Shown: positions 41,473 through 50,709, counted from the stretch's first letter. The stretch: DNA of 64,000 nt from Pseudomonadota bacterium (GCA_027622715.1 JAQBYN010000002.1:1-64000); one strand, 5' to 3'. Notes: a model not told the origin generated them from the sequence alone. Program-made: numbers and translations.

Positions 41473-42671
41473 GCGATTCAGAAACCCGCCGCTACACGTT
41501 GGCGCTTCTACTGGCGCTGACGGGTACTTCGGCATTCTCCCTGCAGTTCTTTGTGCCGGCGATGCCTGCGCTGGTCGGGATTTTCGAGACGACACCGGCG
41601 ATGGTGCAACTGACCCTGACTCTGTTCTTGGCGGCTTACGGAATCTTTCAAGCCATCTATGGCCCGCTGTCGGACCGGTTCGGGCGCAAGCCGGTACTCG
41701 TCGCGGCCATTACAATTTACATCGCCGGATCTTTTCTCGGCGCGGCGGCGCTTAGCATCGAGATGGTGATCATTGCCCGTGTCCTGCAGGCGGTCGGGGC
41801 TGCGGCGGGTTTCGTATTGGTGCCGGCGATCGCCCGCGATGTTTACGGGCGCGACGGCGCGCCGCGCGCGATGGGTTACATCAGTATGACCAACGGATTC
41901 ATTTCGGCGGCTGGTCCGTTGGTCGGCGGCTTAATTCACCAATATGCCGGATGGCGTTACGGCCTGATGGCGACCGGGGCGCTTGGCGTCACGATGTTGC
42001 TCTTCACCGTGCTCTATTTGCGCGAGAGCGGCACCGTTATTCGGCAGCGCGTCGCAATCGCGGTCTTAGCGCGGGGATATGCCGCGCTGGCAAAGACCCG
42101 CGGGTTCATGGGCTACGTCTTGTCCGTCGCGTCGGTCAACGGTGTTTTTTATGCGTTTCTTGCCGGCGCTGCGTTCGTCGCGATCGAGAACCTTGGCGTA
42201 TCGCCGTCGGGTTTTGGGTTGTTGATGGTTCCGGCTGTCGCGATGTTCATGACCGCCTCCTTCTTCAGCGACCGGTTGGCGCGCCGGATCGGCACCACCC
42301 GGGTCATTCTCATTGGTACGCTCTTCACGGCGACCGGCGCCGTTGGTTTGCTCGTGGTCTCATTGGCCGGACACCAGAGCGTCACGGCATTGCTGATCGC
42401 CAGCGCCTTTATGGGCTTGGGCAACGGTCAAGTCCTGCCGGCGTGCATTTCCGAAGCGGTAAGCGTCGAGCCTCGGTTGGCAGGGACAGCATCGGCGTGG
42501 CTGGGCGTCAGTCAGATGGCGGTGGCGGCAGCCGCCAGCCAGATATATGGGTTCATCCATGACGGGACGACGCTCCCGGTTGCTCTATTAATGACAATCC
42601 TCGCAGGGGGCGCCCTGGGGGGTTGGGTTCTGATCGCCCGACGCAACGTTGCACCGGCGACCAGCGCGTGA
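41469..42671 (+). CDS. DHA1-type MFS transporter (Bcr/CflA-like), copy 2
   Basis: 400 residues, twelve helices, motif A 'GPLSDRFGRKPVLVAA', 'QFFVPAMPALVGIFETTPAMVQLTLTLFLAAYGIFQ'. It is much closer to copy 3 than to copy 1: both share 'ARVLQ(A/S)VGAAAGFVL.PA.ARD.YG.DGAPRA' and 'GLARGYAALA'-type loops. It is translationally coupled to copy 1. Likely a proton-coupled exporter; substrate unknown. Confidence 0.92.
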   Translation: MSDSETRRYTLALLLALTGTSAFSLQFFVPAMPALVGIFETTPAMVQLTLTLFLAAYGIFQAIYGPLSDRFGRKPVLVAAITIYIAGSFLGAAALSIEMVIIARVLQAVGAAAGFVLVPAIARDVYGRDGAPRAMGYISMTNGFISAAGPLVGGLIHQYAGWRYGLMATGALGVTMLLFTVLYLRESGTVIRQRVAIAVLARGYAALAKTRGFMGYVLSVASVNGVFYAFLAGAAFVAIENLGVSPSGFGLLMVPAVAMFMTASFFSDRLARRIGTTRVILIGTLFTATGAVGLLVVSLAGHQSVTALLIASAFMGLGNGQVLPACISEAVSVEPRLAGTASAWLGVSQMAVAAAASQIYGFIHDGTTLPVALLMTILAGGALGGWVLIARRNVAPATSA

Positions 42672-42725
42672 TCGCTGCGGCGAAAGGACTACTTTGCCCT
42701 TGGATCATTGCCTAAAGTCCCCGCG

Positions 42726-43931
42726 ATGCTGAACGCGCCGCCCGAACACCGCTACACCTTGATCTTGATGCTGACGATTAACGCGGTGTCGATCGTGGCG
42801 ATGCAGTTCATCGTGCCGGCGATGCCTGACCTCGTCGGCGAGTTCGCGACAACGCCCGCCATGGTCCAGCTCACGTTGACAATGTTCATGCTGGGCTATG
42901 CGGTATTTCAGATCGCTTACGGCCCGCTGTCCGATCGGTACGGTCGCAAAGGCGTGGTGATGTGGGCGACGCTCGTTTTTATCGCGGGCTCATTTCTTGG
43001 GGCCGTGGCGCCGTCGATCGAAGTGCTGGTTATCGCGCGTGTCCTGCAGTCGGTGGGTGCGGCGGCCGGCTTTGTTCTGCCGCCCGCGGTCGCGCGCGAT
43101 ATTTACGGTCACGACGGCGCGCCGCGCGCGATCGGTTGGATCAGCATCAGCGCCGGTCTCGCGGCATTATCGGCGCCCTATTTTGGCGGACTCATCCACG
43201 AAACCGCGGGATGGCGCTGGGGTATGGGTTTTAACGGTGTTCTCGGGATTGCTATTTTGGTGGCTTGCGGTTTGTTGCTGGCAGAGAGCCATCCGATCGC
43301 ACGGCGACAGTCCGTGGGTTTCGCTGGTTTGGCACGCGGTTACGCTGCCCTGGCGCGCTCGCGGCGCTTCATGGGTTATCTATTGGCGACGGCCTTCGTG
43401 AATGGCGCGTTCTATGCGTTCTTCGCTGGCGGTACTTTTGTGGCAATCCAGATTCTCGGCCTGTCGCCGTCGCAATTCGGCTTGCTGACCATTCCCGTTG
43501 TCGCGCTATTCTTGCCCAGCGCCTATCTCAGCGTGCGCATGGCCGCACGCTTCGGGTCGACCCGGATCATTGCGCTTGGCACCCTCACGACTGCGGCGGG
43601 GTCGATTGGATTGTTGTTTGTCGCGTTGTCGGGCAACGTAAGTGTGCCCGCGATTCTGGTCGCTAGCGCCCTATTAGGCTGGGGCAACGGTCAAGTGATC
43701 CCCAATGCGACCGCGGCTGCCGTCAACCTATTTCCGAAACTTGCGGGCACAGCGTCCGCCAGCCTCGGTACGGCCCAAATGGGCATGGGGGCGGTGGCGA
43801 GTTTGCTGTTCGGATTGTTGCATGACGGTACTTCAACCCCGATGGCGGCGCTGATGGCGGTCATGGGTCTCGCCGCCGTGCTGTCGTGCGGGCTGATCAT
43901 AGCCGCACGCCGCCGTCCCGCCGTGGCGTAA
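42726..43931 (+). CDS. DHA1-type MFS transporter (Bcr/CflA-like), copy 3
   Basis: 401 residues from ATG 42726; a TTG at 42708 is also possible and neither has a strong ribosome binding site. Twelve helices, motif A 'GPLSDRYGRKGVVMWA', 'QFIVPAMPDLVGEFATTPAMVQLTLTMFMLGYAVFQ', and 'WGNGQVIPNATAAAVNLFPKLAGTASASLGTAQMG'. It is a recent-looking tandem duplicate of copy 2. The epimerase gene follows 25 bp later. Confidence 0.9.
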   Translation: MLNAPPEHRYTLILMLTINAVSIVAMQFIVPAMPDLVGEFATTPAMVQLTLTMFMLGYAVFQIAYGPLSDRYGRKGVVMWATLVFIAGSFLGAVAPSIEVLVIARVLQSVGAAAGFVLPPAVARDIYGHDGAPRAIGWISISAGLAALSAPYFGGLIHETAGWRWGMGFNGVLGIAILVACGLLLAESHPIARRQSVGFAGLARGYAALARSRRFMGYLLATAFVNGAFYAFFAGGTFVAIQILGLSPSQFGLLTIPVVALFLPSAYLSVRMAARFGSTRIIALGTLTTAAGSIGLLFVALSGNVSVPAILVASALLGWGNGQVIPNATAAAVNLFPKLAGTASASLGTAQMGMGAVASLLFGLLHDGTSTPMAALMAVMGLAAVLSCGLIIAARRRPAVA

Positions 43932-43956
43932 CTTGATCGGTAAAAAAGGAGGCGAC

Positions 43957-44898
43957 ATGACATATCTCGTGACCGGCGGCACCGGGTTTATCGGCTCTTG
44001 GGTGGTCAAGTCGTTGCTGGAACGCGGGCACAAAGTTGTCGCCTTCGACCTGGTGCCCGGACGTCACGCCCTCGATCCCGTGGTCGGCGAGCGGGCCGAT
44101 GAAGTGACGATCGTGCAGGGCGATTTTACCCAGATGCACCGCGTGCTCGAAACAGTGCGCGAACACAAGATCACCCACATCGCGCATATTGCCGCCGCTG
44201 GCCTCAATTTGTGCAATGCGAACCCGGCGCATGCCGTTCATGTCAACGGTGTCGGCTTTGCGAGCATGCTCGAGGTCTGCCGCACGATGGATATCGAGCG
44301 GATGGTGTGGGCCAGTTCGGCGGGCGTGTTCGGCGGCAGCTGGGGGAGCAAAGCGGTGCCCAATGACGCCCCGTTCCAACCGCGCAACGTCTACGCCGGG
44401 CTCAAGGTCTTGGGCGAAACGCTGGCCGCGCAGTATCACGCGACCTATGGGACCGACGTGATCGGCCTGCGCTACACTTTCGTTAACGGACATGGCATGC
44501 CCAATCATCAAGGCGGCCAGATGATCCGCGAACTTTGCGAAAAGACCGCGCTCGGTCAGCCCGCGCAGGTGCCGTGGGGCGAAGATTCGCCCGATTGGCT
44601 GTGGGGCGGGGACGCGGGCGAGGCGACCGCCTTGGCGCTTGAAGCGGCGCCGACAAAATCGCGGGCCTTTAACGTGCCGGGCGATCACGCGCCGATGACC
44701 CGCGCGGTCGAATACGTGAAGTCACTTTTGCCCGACGCCGACATCACGCTGAAGGCGGGCAAGATGGGCTTCAACCGGTTCGACGGGTCGGTCACCGAGA
44801 AGGAAATCGGCTACAAGCCGAAGTGGACCATGGAAATGCAGCTGCGCGAACGTATCAACCGCGTGCGCCAAGAACACGGATTGCCGCTGGTCGGGTAA
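43957..44898 (+). CDS. NAD-dependent epimerase/dehydratase (extended SDR)
   Basis: 313 residues; ATG 43957 follows a perfect AGGAGG. Cofactor motif 'YLVTGGTGFIGSWVVKSLLERGHKVVAFD', active-site Ser in 'MVWASSAGVFGG', catalytic pair YAGLK in 'NVYAGLKVLGETLAAQYH', and 'GLRYTFVNGHGMPNHQGGQM' in the substrate loop. The family acts on nucleotide sugars or small hydroxy/oxo compounds. It is placed among four MFS genes, so it may alter a compound they export. Substrate unknown. Confidence 0.9.
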   Translation: MTYLVTGGTGFIGSWVVKSLLERGHKVVAFDLVPGRHALDPVVGERADEVTIVQGDFTQMHRVLETVREHKITHIAHIAAAGLNLCNANPAHAVHVNGVGFASMLEVCRTMDIERMVWASSAGVFGGSWGSKAVPNDAPFQPRNVYAGLKVLGETLAAQYHATYGTDVIGLRYTFVNGHGMPNHQGGQMIRELCEKTALGQPAQVPWGEDSPDWLWGGDAGEATALALEAAPTKSRAFNVPGDHAPMTRAVEYVKSLLPDADITLKAGKMGFNRFDGSVTEKEIGYKPKWTMEMQLRERINRVRQEHGLPLVG

Positions 44899-44929
44899 TC
44901 TCATCGCCACCTCGGAACCATCGAAGACA

Positions 44930-46138
44930 GTGACGGTGCGCAAGCCGCCGGTCATTTTCTTAGTCACCGTGACGGCCGCGGGCATTTTCGCGACCAACAT
45001 GTACGTCCCATCGTTGCCGGCGATCGCCATTGACTTAGCGGCGAGCGAACGCGCTGTGCAGTTCACGATGACCGCGTTCCTGATCGTTTTCGCGGTCTTT
45101 CAGCTGGTCTATGGCCCGCTGGCCGACCGCTACGGGCGCAAGCGGATCATGCTGGGTGGCTTGACGATATTTATGATCGCTAATGTCATCGCCGCGAGCG
45201 CGCAGTCGATTGAGTGGCTGTTGGTCGCGCGTGTCCTGCAGGCGGTTGGCGCATGTGCGGGTCTGGTGATTAGCCGCGCCATGGTGCGAGACACCTACGA
45301 GCGAGGCGAAAGCGCCCGTATCATGGCCTATCTCGGCATGGGGTCGGGCGTATCGTCGTCCGTTGCGCCGTTGCTCGGCGGTGCGCTGCAGGGATGGACG
45401 GGCGATTGGCGCTCCAGTTTCGTCTTCATGAGCGTCTTCACGTTGGGCCCGATGCTGGTGCTCGCCCTTACGGTGCGCGAGACGTTACGCCGGGAAGACG
45501 CCGCGCGAGGCGGACTCGGCGGGATGGTGCGGGATTATTTTTCTCTATTGAGGACGCCGGAGTACATGTTGTTTTCGTTGGGCGCGGCCATGATGAACGC
45601 CACGTTCTTCGCGTTTCTGACGACCGCGCCGTTCATTTTGATCAATGTCGTCGGGGCGTCACCCGAGCGCTTGGGCGTCGTGCTGCTCTACATCACCACC
45701 GGATTTTTTGTCGGGAACTTGGTGGTTTCTCGAATCGGCGCGCGGTTTCCGCTTGAACGTATGATTCTCGGCGGGAGCACGCTTTGTTTCGCGGGGGTCG
45801 CGATCTTCACAGTGCTGGCGCTTGGCGGCGCGCGGAGCGAAGAGGCGATCGCACTGCCGATGTTGTTGTTCGGTTTAGGCAACGGTTTCGTGCTGCCGCC
45901 ATCGAGCGTGATCGCGGTCAGCGTCCGACCGCAGGTCGCTGGGACTGCATCCGCGCTATATGGGTTCAATGCCTTCGGACTTGGTGCGCTCGGCACCGTC
46001 GTCGCCGGCCTAATCTCCAATGAGACTCAGGTGCCTTTGGGGTTCGCAATGATGACGATGACGGGGATGGCGGTCGTCTTCTTTGCAACCGGCACCATAA
46101 TCACGCGCCGACGAGACGTCGCTAGATTACGAGGTTGA
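44930..46138 (+). CDS. DHA1-type MFS transporter (Bcr/CflA-like), copy 4
   Basis: 402 residues from GTG 44930 (a second in-frame GTG lies at 44936). Twelve helices, motif A 'GPLADRYGRKRIMLGG', 'TNMYVPSLPAIAIDLAASERAVQFTMTAFLIVFAVFQ', motif C region 'YLGMGSGVSSSVAPLLGGALQGWTGDWR'. It is more like copy 1 than copies 2 and 3. Its 3' end overlaps the convergent SBBP gene by 17 bp. Confidence 0.92.
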   Translation: MTVRKPPVIFLVTVTAAGIFATNMYVPSLPAIAIDLAASERAVQFTMTAFLIVFAVFQLVYGPLADRYGRKRIMLGGLTIFMIANVIAASAQSIEWLLVARVLQAVGACAGLVISRAMVRDTYERGESARIMAYLGMGSGVSSSVAPLLGGALQGWTGDWRSSFVFMSVFTLGPMLVLALTVRETLRREDAARGGLGGMVRDYFSLLRTPEYMLFSLGAAMMNATFFAFLTTAPFILINVVGASPERLGVVLLYITTGFFVGNLVVSRIGARFPLERMILGGSTLCFAGVAIFTVLALGGARSEEAIALPMLLFGLGNGFVLPPSSVIAVSVRPQVAGTASALYGFNAFGLGALGTVVAGLISNETQVPLGFAMMTMTGMAVVFFATGTIITRRRDVARLRG

Positions 46139-48851
46139 ACAAGCTGCCTTGTCCACCGGCAAATGCGCTCGCGTTGTTACTCGCGTTGAACGAAATGGAT
46201 TGCAGCCGCTGTAGCGCCGCTTGCATCGACGATATTTGATCGAGGAGGCGCTGCGGTGGTTGAGGTGGGAGCTCGAACTCGGGGTCCGGGCCCTCGGTCT
46301 TAAGGCGGAACGCTTTCTTGATGGTCGAACTCGCGAATTCGAGCAATGTCACAGCATCCTCGACAGCGCTCTCCGTCAGAAGGTTGATGTCGCTGGTCAG
46401 ACCCAGACCGAAGTTGGTCTCGACAAAGCCCTCGCTGCCATCATCTTCAACCTCACCGAAAAGTACTTCGGGGCGCAAGCCAATGCCCGACAATGCGTCA
46501 CGTCCTTCCGGGCCGGCGATCAATTCGATCTTATGACCGTTGAGTGCACTGACCCGGAGGAATCGCCCGGTAATGTCGCCATCGATGAACCGCGCGGTGC
46601 CTTCGCCGCCAGAGCCGATCGCGTTGCGGAGTTTGAATGCGAGGAAACCATAGGTATCGTCGTCGTCGATCGTGATTTGTTTTCGCGGTCCGTTATCGAC
46701 GGAGACATAGAAATACTGGCCGGGCCGGATCGTGCTAACGCTGGTGATCGTATCGGAGGGATCGGGGGGCACTTCACCCGTCGGGAGACCCATCCGCGAC
46801 AACACGTTCGTTCCGTTGGCGTCGAAAGCGATCGACGACCCGCGTTGATCGAACCCGCCACCAAACTGGTGGCGCCACGTTTCGTTGAGGGTCGCATCGA
46901 ACTTGATCACGAAAGCGTCGGTGATGCCGGTCGATGTCTCGCCGCCCAAAGTGCCGGCGGTTTCGCCAGTGACGTAGACCTCTTCGGTCGTCGGATCGAC
47001 GGCGACGCTGAAGGCGCGATCGCCGACCGCGGTACCCATGAACGTGCCAAACGTGACCGCGCCATCCGCGTTGGCAAGTTTGGCCACGAACCCGTCGGTG
47101 TCGCCAGCGTGGGCCGTGACCGGCGTTGTCCCGCCGAAGAATGCGGTATTCGAGGTGTAGCCGCTGACGTAGATGTCGCCGTCGCTATCGACGGTCAGGC
47201 CAGTGACGGCACCATCGCTGCCGAGCGTGCCGCTAAACTCCCAGTCCTGCGCGGTCGCGTCGCCGTCGGCATAGCGCCGAACGAACCCGACACCATCGTC
47301 AGTTCCGGCAAGCAACACGTTGCCTGACCCGTCGACCGCTACGGCGGTGTGCTGCTCATCGCCAGCATCGCCAAATTGTCGGCTGTACACAAAGGAGCCG
47401 CTGCTGTCGAGTTTCGTGACGAACGCGTCGTCCCCGCCGCTATACCCCTCGCCGGGAGCAATCTCGGAGCGGGTCAAACCGGCAATGAATATTTCGTTGC
47501 TGCTGTTGACGGTCAGGGAGACCGCAACATCGTCCAAAAAGGGGCCCGCTTGCCGAGTCCATTGCTCTTGCCCGACGCTGTTGAATTGGGTGACAAAGGC
47601 GTCAAGGTTGCCGCCGAAGGCGTTGGCCGTGAGTTCGCCGCGCACCTGGCCCGTGACGATAACGTTGTCGTTGCTATCGACTGCAACGGCAAAGCCGGCG
47701 CCGTCTACAGTTGCGCCAAGACGTCGGGTGAACTCGAGAGTGCCGGCGGCGTCGTACTTGTTTAGGAACACATCGCTGTTCTCGGGATCAACATTTTGCG
47801 TGCCGAGATCGCCGGCGGTTTTCCCAACAACATACACCGCGCCGGTGCTGTCAACGGCGACCCCACGGGCGTCGTCGCCCTTATCGGTCGTATCGATCTG
47901 ATTGTAGAAAACCTCGGTCGGATTGGCGGTCACGAGATCGTCGATCTTGGTAACGAAGCCACCGCCCGATGGCCCCTGACCGCGCAGGCCGGCGACGTAG
48001 ACCGCGCTCGATTCGGTTGCCGCGGCAGCACTGAGGGTCGCGGTTTCGCCGAAACCAACATCGATACGGAACCCGTATTTATTCTCGTCGTAGCGCTCGG
48101 TGTGTAGCTGGGTCGCAATGCCTGCGTTGACCAACTCGGGATTCACGTAGGCTGAAATATTGTCCAGCGTGTAATCGTTCGGATCTGCGCTGACTGCGCT
48201 CAATGTAATTGTGACCGAACGGACGGTGGTTCCATCATCGGTTTGGACGGTGAATTGGTCTGTTGGGGTTAGTCCCGGTATCGGATCGTTGCGGTTTTCC
48301 AGAATGACCGCCCCGTTGAAGCGCGGCGCGCTTTCGTCCTGAGGCAGGACAATCGACGAATCGAGGTCGGCCTCCAATATTCCGGTGACCAGCGAGATAG
48401 TGTTGTAATTCGCGCCGTTGACAAAGGTTTCGAGTTCGGCGACCCGAGTCTGGAATTTGCTGTCCACCAGCGTCGACAACAGCTTGCCCTGCGTCGTCTG
48501 GGCATACTTTGCGATATCCAACATTTCATTGACCGCTTTGTAGGCGGCGAAGAGCGATTTCGAATCGTCGTCCAGGTCGACGCGGTCGAACAGCGGATCC
48601 TTCGGATCGATCAACGCTGCCTGCGAAAACACCCGTTGCTCGAGGCTTTTGTCGGGGACCGTCTGACGCAGCTGCCAGGGCGGAATAACGGTTTGTTCGC
48701 GGGCCGCGATCAGCCGGCCGATCTCACCGTTGCGCAAAACCGCCGTGCGCACAGCCGCCGACTGTCCACCGCCAGCAGCGTAATAGTTGCCGATGACGTT
48801 GAAGTCGAAAAAGAGCGGCTGATACCTCGCGAACGAGGACGAGAAGACCAT
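46122..48851 (-). CDS. Large SBBP-repeat protein, possibly flagellum-associated (FlaEY-like)
   Basis: 909 residues with no signal peptide. Residues about 1-150 are helical and resemble the ends of flagellar axial proteins. Residues about 280-680 hold at least seven SBBP (beta-propeller type) repeats of about 50 residues, of the form 'GVAVDSTGAVYVVGKTAGDL..' followed by 'DVFLNKYDAAGTLEFTRRLG'. The last 40 residues ('LLDQISSMQAALQRLQSISF', then NASNNASAFAGGQGSLFNLVI) are an amphipathic, flagellin-like tail. Caulobacter FlaEY, needed for flagellar filament assembly and modification, is an SBBP protein; I offer it as an analogue, not a proven orthologue. A sigma-54-like promoter lies just upstream. 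It is divergent from the sugar operon. Confidence 0.75.
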   Translation of the reverse strand: MVFSSSFARYQPLFFDFNVIGNYYAAGGGQSAAVRTAVLRNGEIGRLIAAREQTVIPPWQLRQTVPDKSLEQRVFSQAALIDPKDPLFDRVDLDDDSKSLFAAYKAVNEMLDIAKYAQTTQGKLLSTLVDSKFQTRVAELETFVNGANYNTISLVTGILEADLDSSIVLPQDESAPRFNGAVILENRNDPIPGLTPTDQFTVQTDDGTTVRSVTITLSAVSADPNDYTLDNISAYVNPELVNAGIATQLHTERYDENKYGFRIDVGFGETATLSAAAATESSAVYVAGLRGQGPSGGGFVTKIDDLVTANPTEVFYNQIDTTDKGDDARGVAVDSTGAVYVVGKTAGDLGTQNVDPENSDVFLNKYDAAGTLEFTRRLGATVDGAGFAVAVDSNDNVIVTGQVRGELTANAFGGNLDAFVTQFNSVGQEQWTRQAGPFLDDVAVSLTVNSSNEIFIAGLTRSEIAPGEGYSGGDDAFVTKLDSSGSFVYSRQFGDAGDEQHTAVAVDGSGNVLLAGTDDGVGFVRRYADGDATAQDWEFSGTLGSDGAVTGLTVDSDGDIYVSGYTSNTAFFGGTTPVTAHAGDTDGFVAKLANADGAVTFGTFMGTAVGDRAFSVAVDPTTEEVYVTGETAGTLGGETSTGITDAFVIKFDATLNETWRHQFGGGFDQRGSSIAFDANGTNVLSRMGLPTGEVPPDPSDTITSVSTIRPGQYFYVSVDNGPRKQITIDDDDTYGFLAFKLRNAIGSGGEGTARFIDGDITGRFLRVSALNGHKIELIAGPEGRDALSGIGLRPEVLFGEVEDDGSEGFVETNFGLGLTSDINLLTESAVEDAVTLLEFASSTIKKAFRLKTEGPDPEFELPPQPPQRLLDQISSMQAALQRLQSISFNASNNASAFAGGQGSLFNLVI

Positions 48852-48891
48852 TGTTTGCGAACCTGAGGATTGCGGGTCTGCCTGGATTCAC

Positions 48892-48908
48892 TGCAAACAA
48901 TGAGCCAG
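48892..48908 (-). promoter_or_regulatory. Sigma-54-like (-24/-12) promoter for the SBBP gene
   Basis: On the minus strand CTGGCTCATTGTTTGCA keeps the essential GG (48906-48905) and GC (48894-48893) with exactly ten bases between them, and both TGGC and TTGC are intact. The start point would fall near 48881, about 30 bp before the ATG. Flagellar structural genes are often under sigma-54. Confidence 0.65.
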
Positions 48909-48919
48909 CCGCGCCGGTC

Positions 48920-48936
48920 CTGGCATGCCAAATGCA
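48920..48936 (+). promoter_or_regulatory. Sigma-54-like (-24/-12) promoter for the sugar operon
   Basis: CTGGCATGCCAAATGCA has GG (48922-48923) and GC (48934-48935) ten bases apart; the -12 box is ATGC instead of TTGC. It points right towards the sugar operon, giving a leader of about 175 nt. It lies only 11 bp from the leftward -24/-12 motif. The part TGGCATGCCA is itself palindromic, so a chance match or protein site is possible. Confidence 0.5.
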
Positions 48937-49090
48937 CCGTATACCTTCGAAATCAGGGTTAACGGCTGTCCGGCTTGGTTCGGATTCACCGACTGTTAAC
49001 CAAACCGCCGTGAGAATGCCGGAGATATGACACAGGAACGCGCACGACCACCCGTTCGCCGCATCGGCAGGGGGTGGATTGTGCCCACCA

Positions 49091-49109
49091 CCCGGCAAAT
49101 TTTGCCGGG
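49091..49109. promoter_or_regulatory. 19-bp palindrome directly upstream of the sugar operon start
   Basis: CCCGGCAAATTTTGCCGGG has nine-base perfect arms around one base. It ends 13 bp before the ATG at 49123, just in front of the AGAGG ribosome binding site, so it could be an operator or an mRNA leader hairpin controlling translation. Confidence 0.55.
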
Positions 49110-49122
49110 CAAAGAGGCATAA

Positions 49123-50703
49123 ATGGCCCCTGGCGAACCCGCTGCGATCCCGTTTGATATCTTGCGTTCTCCTAAACGGGCCCGCGATAAGATCAAATCG
49201 TTGCAGGACCTCGCGGCGATCTCCGCTGCGCTGAAGGCGCGGGGTAAGACCATCGTTCTCGCCCACGGCGTGTTCGACCTGGTCCATATGGGGCATGTCC
49301 GTCATCTGGAGGCCGCCGCCGCGGAAGGCGACGTCCTTATCGTGACGATTACCCCTGATGAATTCGTCAACAAGGGGCCGGGGCGCCCGGTTTTCACTGG
49401 AGGTCTGCGCGCCGAAATGCTCGCGGCGCTGGGCTGCACGGACTGGATCGGCGTGAACGAATGGTCGAGCGCTGAGCAATTGCTCGAACTCGTTCGTCCG
49501 GACGTCTACGTCAAAGGCTCCGACTACTCCAACGAGGGCGAGGACCTCACCGGCAAGATTCGGATGGAGCGGGAAGCCGTCGAGCGGCACGGCGGCCGCG
49601 TCGTCTATACCGACGACATCACTTTTTCCTCGTCCTCGCTGATTAACCGGCACCTGAACGTCTTCGAACCCGACGTGATGGAGTATCTCAACGGACTCGA
49701 CAAGGCGGCGCATTTGGAAAGCGCTCTTGGCGCGCTCGATCGCATTAAAGACATGCGCGTGCTGCTAGTCGGCGAAGCGATCATCGACGAATATCTGTAC
49801 GCGAAGCCGATGGGGAAGTCGGCGAAAGAAAATATCATCGCGTCGCGCTACTCGGGCCGCGAGGTTTTTGCTGGTGGCGTCATCGCCGCGGCAAATCACG
49901 TCGCCGACTTCGTCAAGGATGTCGAAGTCGTCACCATCCTCGGCGAACGAGAATCCTACCAAAGCCTCATCCGCGACACGATCCGTGACAACGTAACGAT
50001 CCACAGCCTGTATCGCCCCGGCCTTCCGACCATTCGCAAGAGCCGATATGTCGACCCCGGGCACATGCGCAAGCTATTCGAGGTGTATCACTTCGACGAC
50101 ACCCCGTTGAACGGGCCGATCGAGAAACAACTATGCGACATGATCGGGGATCGGGCGCGTGATTTCGATGTTGTGATCGTCACCGATTTTGGTCACGGCA
50201 TGATGACGCCGCGCGCCATTCGAACCACCATCGAAACCGCGCCGTTCTTGGCGGTCAACGCACAGAGCAATAGTGCTAACCTCGGCTACAACATGGTCAC
50301 CCGCTACAACCGCGCCGACTATGTTTGCATTGACGCGCCAGAGGCACAGCTAGCGACTGGCGACCGGTTTTCCGACATCGAAGACGTCATTACCGACGGC
50401 CTCGCCCATGCGATTGATTGCGATCGCATTGCTGTGACGCACGGCCAAAATGGCTGCGTCACGTACGACCGCCAGCAAGATGTGCGGCGTGTCCCGGCTT
50501 TTACCCGCCAAGTTGTGGATACCGTCGGCGCGGGCGATGCATTCCTCGCGGTGACATCGCCGGTGGTGGCCGCTGGCGCCGACATGGAGGTCGCCGGCTT
50601 CATCGGCAATGCCGTGGGCGCGCTGAAGGTTGGCATCGTTGGGCACCGCCAGTCGGTGGAAAAGATTCCGGTCCAGAAATACATAACAACGTTGTTGAAG
50701 TAG
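49123..50703 (+). CDS. Bifunctional HldE-like enzyme with reversed order: cytidylyltransferase then PfkB/RfaE kinase
   Basis: 526 residues. Residues about 25-175 are a nucleotidyltransferase: 'KTIVLAHGVFDLVHMGHVRHLEAAA' with the HxGH motif (HMGH) and 'RPDVYVKGSDYS'. Residues about 205-526 are a ribokinase-fold sugar kinase: 'MRVLLVGEAIIDEYLY', 'EVFAGGVIAAANHVADF', and the anion-hole/catalytic 'VVDTVGAGDAFLAVTSP'. In HldE the kinase comes first and the nucleotidyltransferase second, so this order is reversed. It should phosphorylate a sugar phosphate at C1 and then activate it with a nucleotide. First gene of a seven-gene operon; AGAGG precedes the ATG. Confidence 0.88.
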   Translation: MAPGEPAAIPFDILRSPKRARDKIKSLQDLAAISAALKARGKTIVLAHGVFDLVHMGHVRHLEAAAAEGDVLIVTITPDEFVNKGPGRPVFTGGLRAEMLAALGCTDWIGVNEWSSAEQLLELVRPDVYVKGSDYSNEGEDLTGKIRMEREAVERHGGRVVYTDDITFSSSSLINRHLNVFEPDVMEYLNGLDKAAHLESALGALDRIKDMRVLLVGEAIIDEYLYAKPMGKSAKENIIASRYSGREVFAGGVIAAANHVADFVKDVEVVTILGERESYQSLIRDTIRDNVTIHSLYRPGLPTIRKSRYVDPGHMRKLFEVYHFDDTPLNGPIEKQLCDMIGDRARDFDVVIVTDFGHGMMTPRAIRTTIETAPFLAVNAQSNSANLGYNMVTRYNRADYVCIDAPEAQLATGDRFSDIEDVITDGLAHAIDCDRIAVTHGQNGCVTYDRQQDVRRVPAFTRQVVDTVGAGDAFLAVTSPVVAAGADMEVAGFIGNAVGALKVGIVGHRQSVEKIPVQKYITTLLK

Positions 50704-50709
50704 GGCGCT

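Noticed and set aside
46221-47327. 368-codon open frame on the plus strand
   Set aside because: It lies fully inside the SBBP gene on the other strand; the SBBP repeats identify the real frame.
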